The notes under the pieces: model-generated
The model's database searches: none
The model's input: only the letters and a program-made list of their open reading frames with translations
What the model was told of the DNA's origin: nothing
Shown: one piece after another, positions 48,111-59,544 of the stretch
How positions within the stretch are numbered: position 1 is the first letter of the stretch
How the letters are laid out: each line of letters opens with the position of its first letter
Assembly: GCF_026745355.1 (NCBI RefSeq)
Contig: NC_079206.1
Span: 17,589,582 to 17,653,581, forward strand
Source of the DNA: Beta vulgaris subsp. vulgaris
Lineage: Eukaryota; Streptophyta; Magnoliopsida; Caryophyllales; Amaranthaceae
DNA: 64,000 nucleotides
Reading direction: 5' to 3'
Made by a program: the position numbers and the translations under genes

Positions 48111-48789
48111 TGTTTGTGTATAAAAGTAGTTGCATATCTTTACTGTGTGTTATGCGAATGTATGTTTGTAAGTACGCATGTACGTGTGTATATAACTTTT
48201 CCGTCGTGACTAGAGGTTTAGTTTTAAAACTAAACGTTGTCATCCAGGATATGCCGTCAAGTGTAGAGGCCTTATGTTTATATGAATGTGTGTATGTATG
48301 TGTGTAGGTACCTTTGATGTTTGAAACCACTTGTAGTATTAATTGTTGTGATGACTTCTTAAGGTGTGTGTCCCTTTCTGTATAGAAGTCATGTTGTGTT
48401 CACCTGAACGTCGTTAAACCTTGATTCCCCAGCTTAAAATTGTCGCCGTCACAATAAGGGTCGGCGTCAAGTGTGATGTCGTCGTAGACGCTGGTGTTGG
48501 CGCCAGGTGAATGTGAACATTGTGGTGTTGGATTGCCTCAAAGTTGATTGTCTACTAATCCTCGTCCCCCATGTCTGTCTTCATACAACAAAGGTGAGAT
48601 GATCGTTGACTTCCCCCAACGGTCCTATGACGCTCAAGTTAGTATAATATAAAGAGATAACGCTTAAAATACGAAGAAAATAGAATATGTTGAGAACAAA
48701 ATAAAATGAAATAACTTAATTTAACATGTTGGTTACTTACATGTAGTGGCGTCCTTTTTGTTCTGAACATAATACGATTAAAAGTGATA
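48111..48789. other. Internal non-coding part of the Tat derivative
   Basis: GT-rich near 48115-48310 (TGTATGTTTGTA-like words), then GTCGTC/GGCGTC-rich near 48440-48530. No gag or pol motif; this is where pol is missing. Confidence 0.5.
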
Positions 48790-49863
48790 GAGTTTTAGAT
48801 GGACGACGTTCCACTTCAAGGAGCGTGCTTACCCTCCTTGAGATATGAAATAATTGACAACGTCCAATCGTCAGACGCCGTTGCAATTGTCAGACGACGT
48901 CTAACTAGGATCGCTTTTCCAGTCGTTGGCTCTGACGAGTCTGATGGACGCTATGAACTTGTTGTGGACGATCATAAGGCTTTGGAAGCCACGAACTTTC
49001 TTTGTTTTGTGTCGACTTCCTGCTGTCGACGTCATAGAATTCCTTTCTTGATTGCATGTCTTCCTCCAATTGGATTTGGGCCAAGGCTTTGCCTTAAGCA
49101 TCCTCGAACATTGGAAATGGATACTTGGTAAGTTCTTTGTACAAATCTAAGTCTTCATCCAATCCCCGTCGGAAAGCTTCAATCGCTATTTTAACGTTGC
49201 AATTTGGAATCAACACCTTTTCCCTGTTAAACATGTGAACTAACTCTTTCAAGGATCCATCAGATTTTTGCACGATTCTATGTAAGTCACTAGCCTGTTT
49301 TTCCATATTACGACTGCTAGCAAACTGTAAATCAAAAATATTAATCAATTGAGCAAAGGAAGAGATAGTGTCGTTGCCAAGGAGGATGAACCACTGCAGG
49401 GTTGGTCCAGTAACACCCATCTGAATCCTTTACACATGCGTGCCTCGCGCATGCTACGAGAAATTGAGATGGTGATCATTCGTTGTTTGTATTGGGCGAT
49501 GTGGTCATTTGGATCTATAGTGCCGTCGTACATCTTCATGGTTAGGACGGAGAATCGCTTTGGGACCTCGATCATGGCAATGGGATCAACAAAAGGTGAG
49601 TCCACATAGCTGTTCGGCGTCGCTTTCTCCATAGGGCGAAGGACACCGGGGATTCTGGTGACCATGTCTTCTAGCCGCTGTTGGATGGGATCGTCGGCGA
49701 CGAAACGCGGTTACCCCTTGTTCTGGTCTCCAATGATGTCGACGTCTGTCTCGATATCGGTGTCAAGCTCGATGTCGGCGTCAGGCATTTTGGAGACGTC
49801 GCCTATGCTGCGGCGCTTAGAGCCTTTGGACGTTTGAGCAGATTTCAGGCTTTGATTCTCCAT
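48790..49863 (-). pseudogene. Tat gag
   Basis: The frame starts with the ATG at 49863 (MENQSLKSAQTSKGSKRRS). After a stop near 49710 it continues as VPKRFSVLTMKMYDGTIDPN and YKQRMITISI. A frameshift near 49420 leads to FILLGNDTISSFAQLINIFD and RNMEKQASDLHRIVQ, then FNREKVLIPNCNVKIAIEAF. These are the conserved retrotransposon gag (PF03732-type) blocks of the Tat lineage, which form the particle shell. The C-terminus to about 48790 is Lys/Arg-rich and broken. Confidence 0.85.
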
Positions 49864-50051
49864 GCATGATGCGACATAGCTATTCTGTAATTATGCCATA
49901 GCAGCCTTGACGCGGTTGAGTTCCTCTATGACTTCTTGAGTCGTTACCCAATTCAATCTCCTGCCATTGCAAACACAGAAAAGAGAGAAGGCACAAACAA
50001 AATAGTAGACAAAAAGAAAGTGACGAACAATGTATATAGATCTTGCTGAAG

Positions 50052-50073
50052 GCCCCCACGGAGGGCGCCAAAT
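50052..50073 (-). promoter_or_regulatory. Primer-binding site region of the Tat derivative
   Basis: ATTTGGCGCCCTCCGTGGGG follows the LTR end on the minus strand. TTTGGCGCC-type sites are usual in Tat-lineage elements. Confidence 0.8.
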
Positions 50074-50622
50074 TGTTTATGCTGATTTTGTACCAAGTAC
50101 GCAAAAGGTATTGGGGAGCCAACAACAAGAGCAATATACTTAAACAAATGCGAAATAAATAATGATCAACAAGAATGTAAATAAAAGAATAGAAAGACAA
50201 ACAATTGTTGACGGGGAAAAACCCAAATGATGGAAAAAATCGCGGGTGACACTCTTGATCACCAATCCACTATTATAACGTCGCCGTCAATATAAGTATG
50301 TGAGTTCAATCACCAATACAGGAGCTTTTATGTATGTTTAATAAAGAATGAAAAAGAGAGAGAGAAAGCTAGGTGTAGGCTAGTAATAAGTAATAACTCG
50401 TGTAGTTAATTAGGTGACAAGACTCATATATATATACAAGCTAAGGAATATCCTTCAAAGATGAGACCAAACTCCCTTGAAGATAGGTATTGCCTTGGTT
50501 ATCTCTAACTTCCTCCTGATTTTCCTCCAGCAGTTATACCCAAGGTCAATGCCAATCCCATGATTCTTGCTAACTGATATTTAATTCTTTCTTTGCTAAC
50601 ATGAAATTTTCAAGGCCCAACA
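50074..50622 (-). repeat. 5' LTR of the Tat derivative
   Basis: 549 bp, partner of 46900-47451. Ends in CATAAACA on the minus strand directly before the primer-binding site. Confidence 0.88.
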
Positions 50623-51275
50623 GTTTATTTTATTCGTTGTCGTCGGAATGCCTTGAATGGTGTTTCGAACAATTTAGCACAGGTTTCGTTATAGAAGGAT
50701 ATTATATAAACCTTTAATAACTTTCGGTTTCCATATTTTGTGTTTTGTACTTCATCTCATGAAAAGATAATACTTATAATAACCCCTATCAGTTTTCCCT
50801 TGTATGTAGACGTAATTAATATATTGTCAGTGAACCATGTTAGATATGCACGTCGGTTGTTCTCTATTTCTTTGTTGTTTATTTGCTTTTGTTACACCAC
50901 ATTGTGATCATTTTGGATTTAAAATCAGATTTTATTAGGTTCAAGTTCAACTTCTTATTTTGAAACAGAGAAGATGTCTTTAATGGAATTTTTTCCTACC
51001 TGATGAAAACATTAGTTCATTAAATAAGTTTGAAACTTCCAAAGATAATGATCCATGTAACATATCTCTCCTAAAGAAAAAGCGTGCATAAAATTTCATT
51101 AACATGCATAATTTACAAAATTATATGTCAAGAAGAAAACTATCATATATCTTAATTATTTATAGGTTAAAAGATCAAATCTACACACATTTATTTTTAA
51201 GAAGCAATATGTCTTCAAAGATTATTATTTAACCTCCTGAAGTAGTTATAAAATTTAATATAACGAATAATACTA

Positions 51276-51366
51276 CTTCCTCTATTTCGTTTTAAATGCA
51301 ACAAAAGAATATTATTTGTGAGATATAGAATATTCATTTGTTGCTTTTAAAACGAAATGGAAAAAG
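51276..51366. mobile_element. 91-bp Stowaway-type MITE
   Basis: Terminal inverted repeats CTTCCTCTATTTCGTTTTAA and the complement of TTAAAACGAAATGGAAAAAG are flanked by TA on both sides (51274-51275 and 51367-51368). The inverted arms cover about 40 bp each, so nearly the whole element can fold into a hairpin. Confidence 0.85.
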
Positions 51367-52148
51367 TATGATAATCTTGCTTACTCTTACTTGATATTAC
51401 TTGGTAATTACCAAACACCATTCCCCCATAACTTTATGTTTCCACATTATCTGCTCTTTTCTAACCTTTCTTACAAATATTCAATTAGTATTTTGGCTCA
51501 CGCGATACCCTAGGTCAGTTAGAATTATCAAATATATCATTATTCATAAATTTCATAATTTATTTTATAAGTTTTTCGTAATTCTTTGTTAGACATTATG
51601 GCATGATCTAAGTTGTTTTTTTAAAAAAAAAGTTCTAAGAAATTGGGGATAAAAATTAACAATTTCAATGGAATTGAGGTATGAGAAAGTTATTACCTTA
51701 ATAAAGTGTTAAATATCAAAAAAAAAAATTATGTCTTTATAGTTACATATGATTATAAAAAAACTTTATTGTATCTTACTTGGAAACAATATATATAGAA
51801 AATAGAGTGGATTATTAGTGGTTAAACTCTCACATTTGATTTCAAAAGTCATGTGTTCGCTTCCTAGTAGCTACACGCTGTTAATATTTTAAAATGAAAT
51901 CATAAGGATGTGTGTTAGAAACTTAAAAAGAGTATCACGTGGCACATACATCAAAGAGTGTCCGGTAACATCGTTTCTTTGATAGAAAAAAATAATACAT
52001 TTGTATAGATATTTATAATAACCCCTATCTTTCCTACTACAAATTACAAGGGAAGATCTCTTCATGACTTCATGAAAAGAAAAAGTCAAGTTTTCAAGTT
52101 AATGATTATATTTTTGGCCGTACTAATAACTTAAGTTATTAGATAGTA

Positions 52149-52407
52149 CTTCCTCCTTTTTTTTTAATAATCCATTTTGACATTTGATACTATTCACATG
52201 TGTAACTTTGATTATTTTTTGTGATTTATACTTAAGAAACAAATATAATCATGTGTGAACTTGTTAAATTCGTATCAATATATATTTTTATAATATCAAC
52301 TTTTTATAATGTTTTCTTATTGATAATTAGAAATATAATGGTTTAAAATATTACATTGACATATGTGTTCGATAAAAATGGGTCAAATAAAAAAACAAAG
52401 GTAGTAG
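52149..52407. mobile_element. Stowaway-like MITE, 259 bp
   Basis: The left end CTTCCTCCTTTTTTTTTAAT and right end (complement of AAACAAAGGTAGTAG) are imperfect inverted repeats with TA on both sides. The interior is AT-rich and non-coding. The termini are diverged. Confidence 0.6.
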
Positions 52408-52687
52408 TAGATACCAAGTAACATCAACCCTCAAATATATGATTGGTCGTTTCCTCCCGAACAATGGTTTACAATAATTAATCTTTTTACCTGTACTTCA
52501 ATAAATAAACCTATAATGATTAGTATTTAAGGATTGGATATGAATATATTATGATTTTCTACGTTTTTTTTTCTTGAAAACCATTATAAATGTTTTGTAT
52601 TTTCATGTTATATAGGTAATTCTAAATAACCTTTTTATTATATGTGGATACTTTATTTATATTATGACCTAAAAGTACAAGTTACAT

Positions 52688-52826
52688 GAGGCTGGGATGG
52701 TGGAATAGTGGCATCACTTCCAACTTTGTATCCCTAAAGTCTGGGGATTGAATCTCATGAGTTCATAGAAATTTCCTCTATCCCCTCTCAAATGAGTCCC
52801 CTTTATCTTACCTTAAAAAAAATATC
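52688..52826 (+). mobile_element. tRNA-derived SINE
   Basis: An A-box-like stretch (GGTGGAATAGTGG, about 52699) and a B-box-like stretch (GGGATTGAATCTC, about 52744) are followed by a non-tRNA body and an A-run (52814-52822). ACAAGTTACAT (52677-52687) and ACAAGTTCCAT (52827-52837) flank it as an 11-bp duplication with one mismatch. Confidence 0.75.
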
Positions 52827-52904
52827 ACAAGTTCCATCGCATACGCAAATGTGTCATATCCTTTATATCATCGCATAAGCAAATGTGTCACAACCTATAT
52901 ATAT

Positions 52905-53090
52905 CTAGGCTCTAATGATATGGCTTCCTATCTCACACATGAAAGATAATGTTCAAATCTTAGTAGAAGCGATTGTTGTGGGGGTGGATGACTTGTTGTG
53001 CCTTTGGATGAATGACCCTGTACGATTGTAATCTAGAGATAATTATTCTTACCAAAGAAGTCTCGGGATGGGGCAAAAAAAAAAGAAAAA
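52905..53090 (+). mobile_element. Possible SINE with A-rich tail
   Basis: A tRNA-like head (TCTAATGATATGGCTTCC, then ATGTTCAAATCTTAG as a degenerate B box) and a tail GGGCAAAAAAAAAAG at about 53075-53090 suggest a SINE. No clear target-site duplication was found. Confidence 0.4.
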
Positions 53091-53166
53091 TTAATGTATA
53101 GCTCTACAATCTACGTTCCCTCTTTCCAAATTATAAAGCCCATATGATATATCTGATAGCAGCATA

Positions 53167-53345
53167 CCAAGTAGTACTTGGTTTAGTGGTTTGGTTTGTA
53201 TCTCACAACCTTGAGGTTGTGGGATCAAACCCCACTAGAGACACTTTGAGAGTGAAGATTTCTCCTTACCCTTTCTCCTACATCCAAGGGATCTTGCCGA
53301 TAAACTCGAACTGAATTAACCTGTGCGAAATTCTGATCTGATTGG
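53167..53345 (+). mobile_element. tRNA-derived SINE, same family as 54011-54285
   Basis: It begins CCAAGTAGTACTTGGTTTAG, has a B-box-like GGGATCAAACCCC (53220) and the family word ACTAGAGACACTTTGAGAG. The 3' end is approximate because no TSD was recognised. Confidence 0.65.
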
Positions 53346-53992
53346 GATGCATATGTATATTATTTTCCTTTCGAAAAATTGATATAGCAACATTAAAAAA
53401 ATTTATGAATGGTGTACCCGGCCAGTTATTGAACGAAGCAGTTCCAATGTAGGAAAGCAAAAAGAGCACGTGAAGGGGTCGGAAACGCCGACGGAGAAAA
53501 CAAATGAATTAGCGGCCCCAAGGCCGGCATATGCGAGAATCGTGGGGTCATGTGGTAATTTCCAGTATTGTTGCATGTGCTACAACTTGCTTAAACTACG
53601 CATTATTTTGCTTCTCATAATATTCGTATTTCTCCAAGCTCCTGCAGTTACATTTTTGCCCTCTTTATTCGTCGCTTTCTCCACTATTTCACGTTTCATT
53701 CCAAGTATCCAACCACTCACTTGTTGCACATCACTCAATCTATTTATGCTTTCTATACGAAATGATTTATTGCTTATGTTTGAATCATAATCATAAGAAT
53801 TGTGTGTCTGTTGTATGACATATCAATCTTATAAATATGTTAATGTTTAAACATTGATTTGAGAGTTGACAAAACATATTACCCTTACCTTCCTTTCATC
53901 GTGGACTCATGCAAATATTTGATTAATCAATGTAACTAGCCAACTAGCAGTCTAAACTCTAGCATCATCAATCATCATGAAGATGATGAAAA
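53346..53992. other. Intergenic DNA
   Basis: A plus-strand frame of 106 codons (53470-53790) begins with polar residues and has one hydrophobic stretch (IILLLIIFVFLQ). No known motif or splice context was found, so it is not called. Otherwise nothing is seen. Confidence 0.45.
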
Positions 53993-54003
53993 TGTATTGT
54001 GGG

Positions 54004-54285
<282 letters not shown>

Positions 54286-54303
54286 TGTATTATGGGTTCA
54301 TAT

Positions 54304-54936
54304 ATCATGTTTTTACAGCAGAAAGAGTACAATAGAATGGAAATACTTACAAGTTACTACTACATCCGTTTCTTTTTTTATTGTTAAACTTCACTTTAAT
54401 GGATAATCAAGACAATGCGAAAAAAAAATGATAAAAGTGTACCAAAAGCTAATATTGTTTTAAGAAATGTTAAAAAAGCTGATATTGTTTTAAGAAATGT
54501 AAAAAAACAAAAAATTTAGTATCGGGAGAGAGAGTGGTGGGGTAGGTGAGATGATTCATCTCTATTATACTTGAGTTTGTCGTTTAAGATACCGCCTACT
54601 TTCAAATTAAAATTAGGCAATAATAAGCCCAATATTAAAAAGAGAATTTTTTTTTGAGGGGTATTAAAAAGAGAATTAGCCCAATAGTAACTAAGTTAAT
54701 TTCTTTTGGTGACTACTAGTTTAATCTATTTAGTGACTAGGTGTAATTATATATTAAAATTAGACCGTTTCTTTTAATAATTATTTATTATACTTTAGTG
54801 CCTATTAGTTTATCAACTACTACAAAAAAAAGAGAAAAACAAAGTCAAACTCAAATATAGCATTAAAAAATAAACTTAAATATTGAAAAAATTAAGTTAT
54901 AATTGAACCACCAAAAAAAGAAGCATTGACTATAAG
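54304..54936. other. AT-rich intergenic DNA
   Basis: A direct repeat AAAAGCTAATATTGTTTTAAGAAATGTWAAAAA at about 54444 and 54475. A MITE-like end (ACTACATCCGTTTCTTTTTT) at about 54359 has no partner. No gene is seen. Confidence 0.5.
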
Positions 54937-55196
54937 ATCCCTCCGTCCCATAATATAGTGCTTGTTTCTTTTTTACATTGTCTCTAAGACGAACTTTTGA
55001 CCTTCGATATCTTCAATTCCTAATTAACAAAAAAAATATAAAAAGTTGATATAATGAAACTACATACTGAGGGGAATCTAACAAGATCCCACATGAGTAT
55101 GTTTTCTCGTATATATTAGTGAAAATATTTTGTCAGAAATTTTAAATTTTGACCTACCTAAAATGAAACAAGCACTATATTATGGGACGGAGGGAG
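54937..55196. mobile_element. Stowaway MITE
   Basis: Long inverted ends: TCCCTCCGTCCCATAATATA at the left and its complement TATATTATGGGACGGAGGGA at the right, continuing through AGTGCTTGTTT for about 30 bp. The termini are the classic Stowaway CTCCCTCCGT type, with TA at the right side. The extreme left bases are mutated. Non-coding. Confidence 0.9.
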
Positions 55197-55342
55197 TACA
55201 TTTATGCTGAAAATAGTAAAAAGTAATTTTACATCAATCAAATATTTTATTAGTCAATTTACAAACACAATCAAATATTACATCAATACGAAAATTCAAT
55301 CAATTAACAAAGTGAAATAATTCATTTATAACATAACACTAT

Positions 55343-55860
55343 TGTTCCGGTATGGAATAAATGGTAGGGTGTGAACCGGTATGTCCTTCGTATATAAGCC
55401 GGTTTGGTTTCCTGCAAAAGAGAACACGTAAGTTAACCTCGGGGGTTAATCCGAGGAATGCCCCTCCGATGCCTAAGTCAGATTGGGTAAACCGGCAGCT
55501 CTCAAGTAGAGTATGATTGTGTTTGTGAACGTACCTTATGAATCAGATCAACGGGGTATTTATAGGAGCCGGCAAGAGTCATTGTTCAAGTAGGACTCTG
55601 CTCTTATTGGTTGGACGTAAGTATATCCTTTTAGAATATACTTTTCTCCTATATTGATATTTATCATGAGGCTTGTAGGCGGATTTAGATAGATATTGGG
55701 TCAAGCCCAGGCCCATGGATAATGGCCAGGGACGAATACCGTTAAGGTATCTTAATGAAACCGGTATGACGAAGTCAACGGTTCTGCGATAAGTGTATTG
55801 ACCATGATAGTGCATATCGGTCTAGGGGGACCGGTACGGAACTTAGTCAGCCCCCATACA
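55343..55860 (-). repeat. 3' LTR of the Tat fragment (518 bp)
   Basis: Minus-strand start TGTATGGGGGCTGACT (55860) follows the purine tract GGCTTGGGGGCTAGT; the end is CATACCGGAACA (55343). A TATA box TATAAATA lies at 55564-55557. The GATCGTTGACTTAGGC-like style of the late part (GACTTAGGCATCGGAGGGGC) is typical of Tat LTRs. No primer-binding site follows, as expected for a 3' LTR. Confidence 0.8.
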
Positions 55861-56117
55861 ACTAGCCCCCAAGCCGGTATGTCAGACAAAGACGTATCCG
55901 CTTAGTAATTGTTAGACCGTCATGGGCGTAGCTGACATGAAATAGCGTGGGAAGGTTAATCGTTGCCTAGGAATCCTAATTGTCGCCTCGATGTGCGCGA
56001 CTGCTATCAGAGCTCATTATGAGAAATTGCTTCACAACTGTTTTCCTGCTTCATAACATGTGGCGTGATCAAGGACGGGAAGACGAAGAGTCGCGTAATC
56101 CAAACCGTGAATTTTTC

Positions 56118-56125
56118 TATAAATA
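56118..56125 (+). promoter_or_regulatory. TATA box of the antisense gene in the Tat element
   Basis: CTATAAATACG lies 229-236 bp upstream of the ATG at 56354, on the strand of the antisense ORF and outside the LTR. It is followed by a pyrimidine-rich leader (CTTCTCACTTCTCATCATCC). Confidence 0.55.
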
Positions 56126-56353
56126 CGCTTTGGGTGACCTCCGCTTCTCACTTCTCATCATCCTTCATTTGCTCTGATTCTCATAACGGACTTTCTCTCT
56201 AAACTGACCCTCTGCATCATGACGATTTTGATCGGATCTTCCCTCCGGTTTTCACGTACACTCGGATATTGCTTTATTCCCTCTACAACTTCCTCCTTCC
56301 AAGTATTTCCACAAAATCCTTCTCTGTCTTTCATACCGTCTTTTATTGTCAAT

Positions 56354-59300
56354 ATGTCTTCAAATTTTGATTCACAAAACACATCTGGAATCCCTTCTGT
56401 TATGTCCGATCCGATAACACTTCCTCTAGCTCTGTTGGACATATTAATTCACCGGTAGTAGACAATGCCAAGGAACTTAGGACCAAAAGCCATAACGACT
56501 GTAGTACTTCCGCTAGGCATAACGACGAACTCTCATTGCGCGCCTCTCCCTTAGGAGCAGTAGTGGCGCTTGGAAACGCCTTAGGAGTGCCGGTCTATGG
56601 TCAGTATGGACCATGATAGGCCTTGCCGAGCGTTCCCCCAGCTATTCCCCCTGGGCCAAGCTTCGTCGTCCAGGCCGATAGGAATGGACGGAGATGAGGC
56701 CGTAGCTGGACCATCCCGGCGTCCTGATGAGGTTTCATCTGTTGACTCGGACGAAGTTGACAGTGTAGTTCGGGCCTTAGAGTCGGACGGAGAGTCAACT
56801 ACTCTAGAGGCCGAAGAAGATGAGGAGCCTCTTGAAGTCATTCCCTAGGAGGAGGATGAAGTGGGGCAGGCAGACTTATACATGCCGCCCAGTGAGGCTG
56901 GTAGCGCCGCGTCTGTACAAGTTGATGACGACTGGGCGACTATCTGTCTCGAGAACAAGTTTCGCGTAAAGGGGCCGCAATATTTTGCTTTTCCTGATGA
57001 CTTTAAATTGGTGCTTCCAGCTTCGGGGAGCCGTGTGATGGAGTGTCCTGCCGGTCATGTAGCTATTTATGCCCATATGCTACTCTTTGGACTCCGCTTT
57101 TCCCTAGACCCATTTTTTGTGAAGGTCTTTCAAGCGTGGAACATCTGCCTGGCCCAGCTAACACTGTTAGGGTGGCAGAATTTGATGGCTTATGCCTGGG
57201 ATGTCCGTTATAAGTATAGCCGGCAAAGTTGACCCGTACCCGTTGACCCGACTCGAAATACCCGACCCACAACCCGTTTTTTCACCCGAAACTAAAGACC
57301 CGAAACCCGAAATAACCCGACCCGACCCAAACCCGACCCGAATTAAAATAGACCCGAATAAGACTCGAACCCGAATTTACCCAAACCCGAATCTACCCGA
57401 CCCGAAAATGACCCGATAATGATGACCACAACCCGAACCCGACCCGAAAAGTTGTCATATTAATTACTTTTTAAACAAATTTAAGGAATATATTGTATTG
57501 AAATATTATATATAATTTAGCCACTGTCCATGAATTATTTAATCTACTCTCATTAGTTTTATATGTGTTTTATTTATTTGGGAGATTTATTTGGGAGATT
57601 GAAAACCCGATCTAACCCGACCCGTTTTAACCCGACTCGTTCTAACCCGACCTGTTTTAACCCGACTCGTTATAACCCGACATGATCCAAAATCTCATGG
57701 ACCTGAAATTAACCCGTACCCGAACAAACCCGACCTGTACCGCCGGACCCGACCCGAACAAAAAGTTTACCCGATTATGACCCGACCCGTTTTAACCCGA
57801 CCCGTACCCGACCCGTTTGACCCGTTTGCCACCTCTAGTTATAAGGGATTTTCTGAAACCCTGAACCTTTTTCGTAAGCTGCATTGGATCAAGGGTGATG
57901 GCTCCGTTAAGGGAAAACGAGCCGGGAAGAAAAGGATATCCCGGTCTGTTGAGATTGAAGGCCGGGGTGGCTGGATGTCATTGTACACGCACGAAGGCAG
58001 GAAAGTTGACGGTGTGCCCTAAGCTTACCTCTCTTAAGCATTGGCGAGACATGTTTTTCTGGGTGCAGGTTCCCGCCGACTTCCCCTTCCATCGCCAGTG
58101 GACCAAACCGTGTCTCCAGATGGAGCATATCCCCGACCGGGGTTTGACCCGTCGTGAGAAAGAGGCTTTTGACTCTTCGAGGCCGCATCCATACTGGCCT
58201 CCAAAGGCGTTAAGAGAATACAGGTACCGAAGTTTTGGCTACCCCATGCTAGTTATGTCTTTAGTAACCCTGCCCTCTCTGCATCAGATTTTTGTAGTGC
58301 TGAACCTCATGGTGGGTCCATATTGCTATTTTTAGGCCGTTACGACCCTTGTTTATTTTTGCACTACCATTTGCCAAGAACGCCCCTGCTGTTGCTAGTT
58401 GCTACGGATTTGGACCCCAGGAGTCTCATGCAGGCCCGGTTGCTGAGGTCGGCACTTTGTCTTTACGGCCCAAGATTTACAAGCAGCTCACTCTGCCTGA
58501 GATGGTGCCAGGGTTAGAGACTTTTGCTAACCAGCAGAAGGCCGGCTTTCTGGGAGCGTTCCCGGCTTGAACTCCCGGAGGTGTTGAAGAAACGCTGGTG
58601 TCGGTCTCCGGTAAAGGACGGCGAGGTTATCCTAGACGACGAGTCTCTGTTGCTAGACCGTCCTTTGGAGGGTGGGAACCTAGGCTACCGTGTTTTGAAG
58701 GTTATGCAGCTGAAATACGACATGCCGGTGGATGAAGTTCAGGCGCTTGCCGCTGTGCGCATAATTTGGCCTTGGTAAGTAGTGTTTTGTTCTTTTAATG
58801 TAGAAGTCTGTTGCCGGCCTGTTTTTTGTTTTAACCCTTTTTTTCGATGCCTTTTTCAGTGAGCCCAGTCCGGTAAGGAATTGTGCGACATCTACCGCTA
58901 TTTCGAGACTTCCTATTTCAGGGAGGTAGAGGACCCCAAGAAGCTGAAAGGCCAAATGGCCGTGAAGGAGCAAGAATTGAAGACGGCTATGGATGATCAG
59001 AAGGTCGCCAAGCAGGCCGAGTAGAAAGCTGATGATGCCTTGACAAAGGCGGTTCTCGACCACTCCTTTGTCTTGGCAAATAAAGACAACGAGATTCGTA
59101 TCCCCTGGGATGAACTCGCTGATGCCAAGGTCCATTAAGACAATGTAGTGGGCGAATATCGGAAGTCCATGGACTTCATTTCTCGTTTGGACAACCGGTA
59201 TAACGGCGGTTGGGCGGCTGCCATGAGGTTTGCCAAGCATGCCATCCCGAACTTCGATTGGTCCCAAGTGGAGGAAGCTTATGGTCGCCAAGATTATGAA

Positions 59301-59459
59301 ATCCCATTCGAGGACGAGGTCTTGGATGTTGGGGTTATTGAGGCTGATATCGGCAATGTCGACCAGGGTCAGGACGTCGGTGACAACGCCACTACTACTG
59401 GAGATCCCAATGACCCTCTGGTCGTCATCGACGATCCTAAAGGAGAAAGGCCTAAACAA
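56354..59459 (+). pseudogene. Antisense ORF of the Tat element (gypsy-type Transposase_28-like)
   Basis: Probable start MSSNFDSQNTSGIPSVM (56354). After a frame change comes an acidic segment (56690-56845) and then a folded-looking block (56861-57214: KFRVKGPQYFAFPDDF, HMLLFGLRFSLDPFFVKVF, LLGWQNLMAYAWDV). The block continues after the hAT MITE at 57846. Further pieces are PALREYRYRSFG-like text (58200), LPEMVPGLETFANQQ (58492), a coiled-coil Lys/Glu-rich part (58925-59130) and an acidic tail (YEIPFEDEVLDVGVIEADIG). The style resembles plant proteins annotated as putative gypsy-type transposon (PF04195). Its function is unknown. Several stops and frameshifts plus the MITE make it dead. Confidence 0.6.
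57215..57837. mobile_element. Non-autonomous hAT element, CCCGACC-rich
   Basis: Perfect 8-bp TSD GTTATAAG (57207-57214 and 57838-57845). Ends TATAGCCGGCAAAGTTGACC and, inverted, TAGAGGTGGCAAACGGGTCA, a hAT-type terminus. The body is an irregular array of ACCCGACCCG words with an AT-rich centre (57450-57590). It interrupts the antisense ORF precisely, so the uninterrupted site can be read directly from the flanks. Confidence 0.9.
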
Positions 59460-59544
59460 TAGGATTTAACTTTCTCCTTATCTCTCTTTGCGGCCTTGCC
59501 GCTTGTGGCAAGCCGTTTTAGTCTTAGTGTTGTAATCCTCTTTG

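Larger units (their letters stand above)
46900..50622 (-). mobile_element. Tat-lineage Ty3/gypsy deletion derivative (gag only)
   Basis: Two LTRs of about 550 bp (46900-47451 and 50074-50622) begin TGTTGGGCC on the minus strand. The element reads leftwards: 5' LTR 50622-50074, primer-binding site TTTGGCGCCCTCCG just inside it, gag (49863 to about 48790), then an antisense ORF, a purine tract (TTAGGGGAATT) and the 3' LTR. Flanking CTTTA and GTTTA give a nearly perfect 5-bp TSD. No protease, RT or integrase is present. The high LTR similarity suggests recent insertion with help from a full Tat element. It lies about 500 bp upstream of the host gene promoter. Confidence 0.88.
50623..53166. other. 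AT-rich intergenic DNA
   Basis: No gene is supported. It contains two Stowaway-type MITEs and two SINE-like insertions, listed separately. Two near-copies of ATCGCATAMGCAAATGTGTCA (about 52836 and 52868) are a small direct repeat. Confidence 0.6.

Noticed and set aside
53470..53790. 106-codon frame with a hydrophobic segment
   Set aside because: No recognisable motif, no splice or promoter context, and flanked by SINEs and AT-rich DNA. Possibly chance.
55199..55342. Possible coding or element DNA between the Stowaway MITE and the Tat LTR
   Set aside because: AT-rich with short repeats of CAATCAAATATT type only; nothing supportable.
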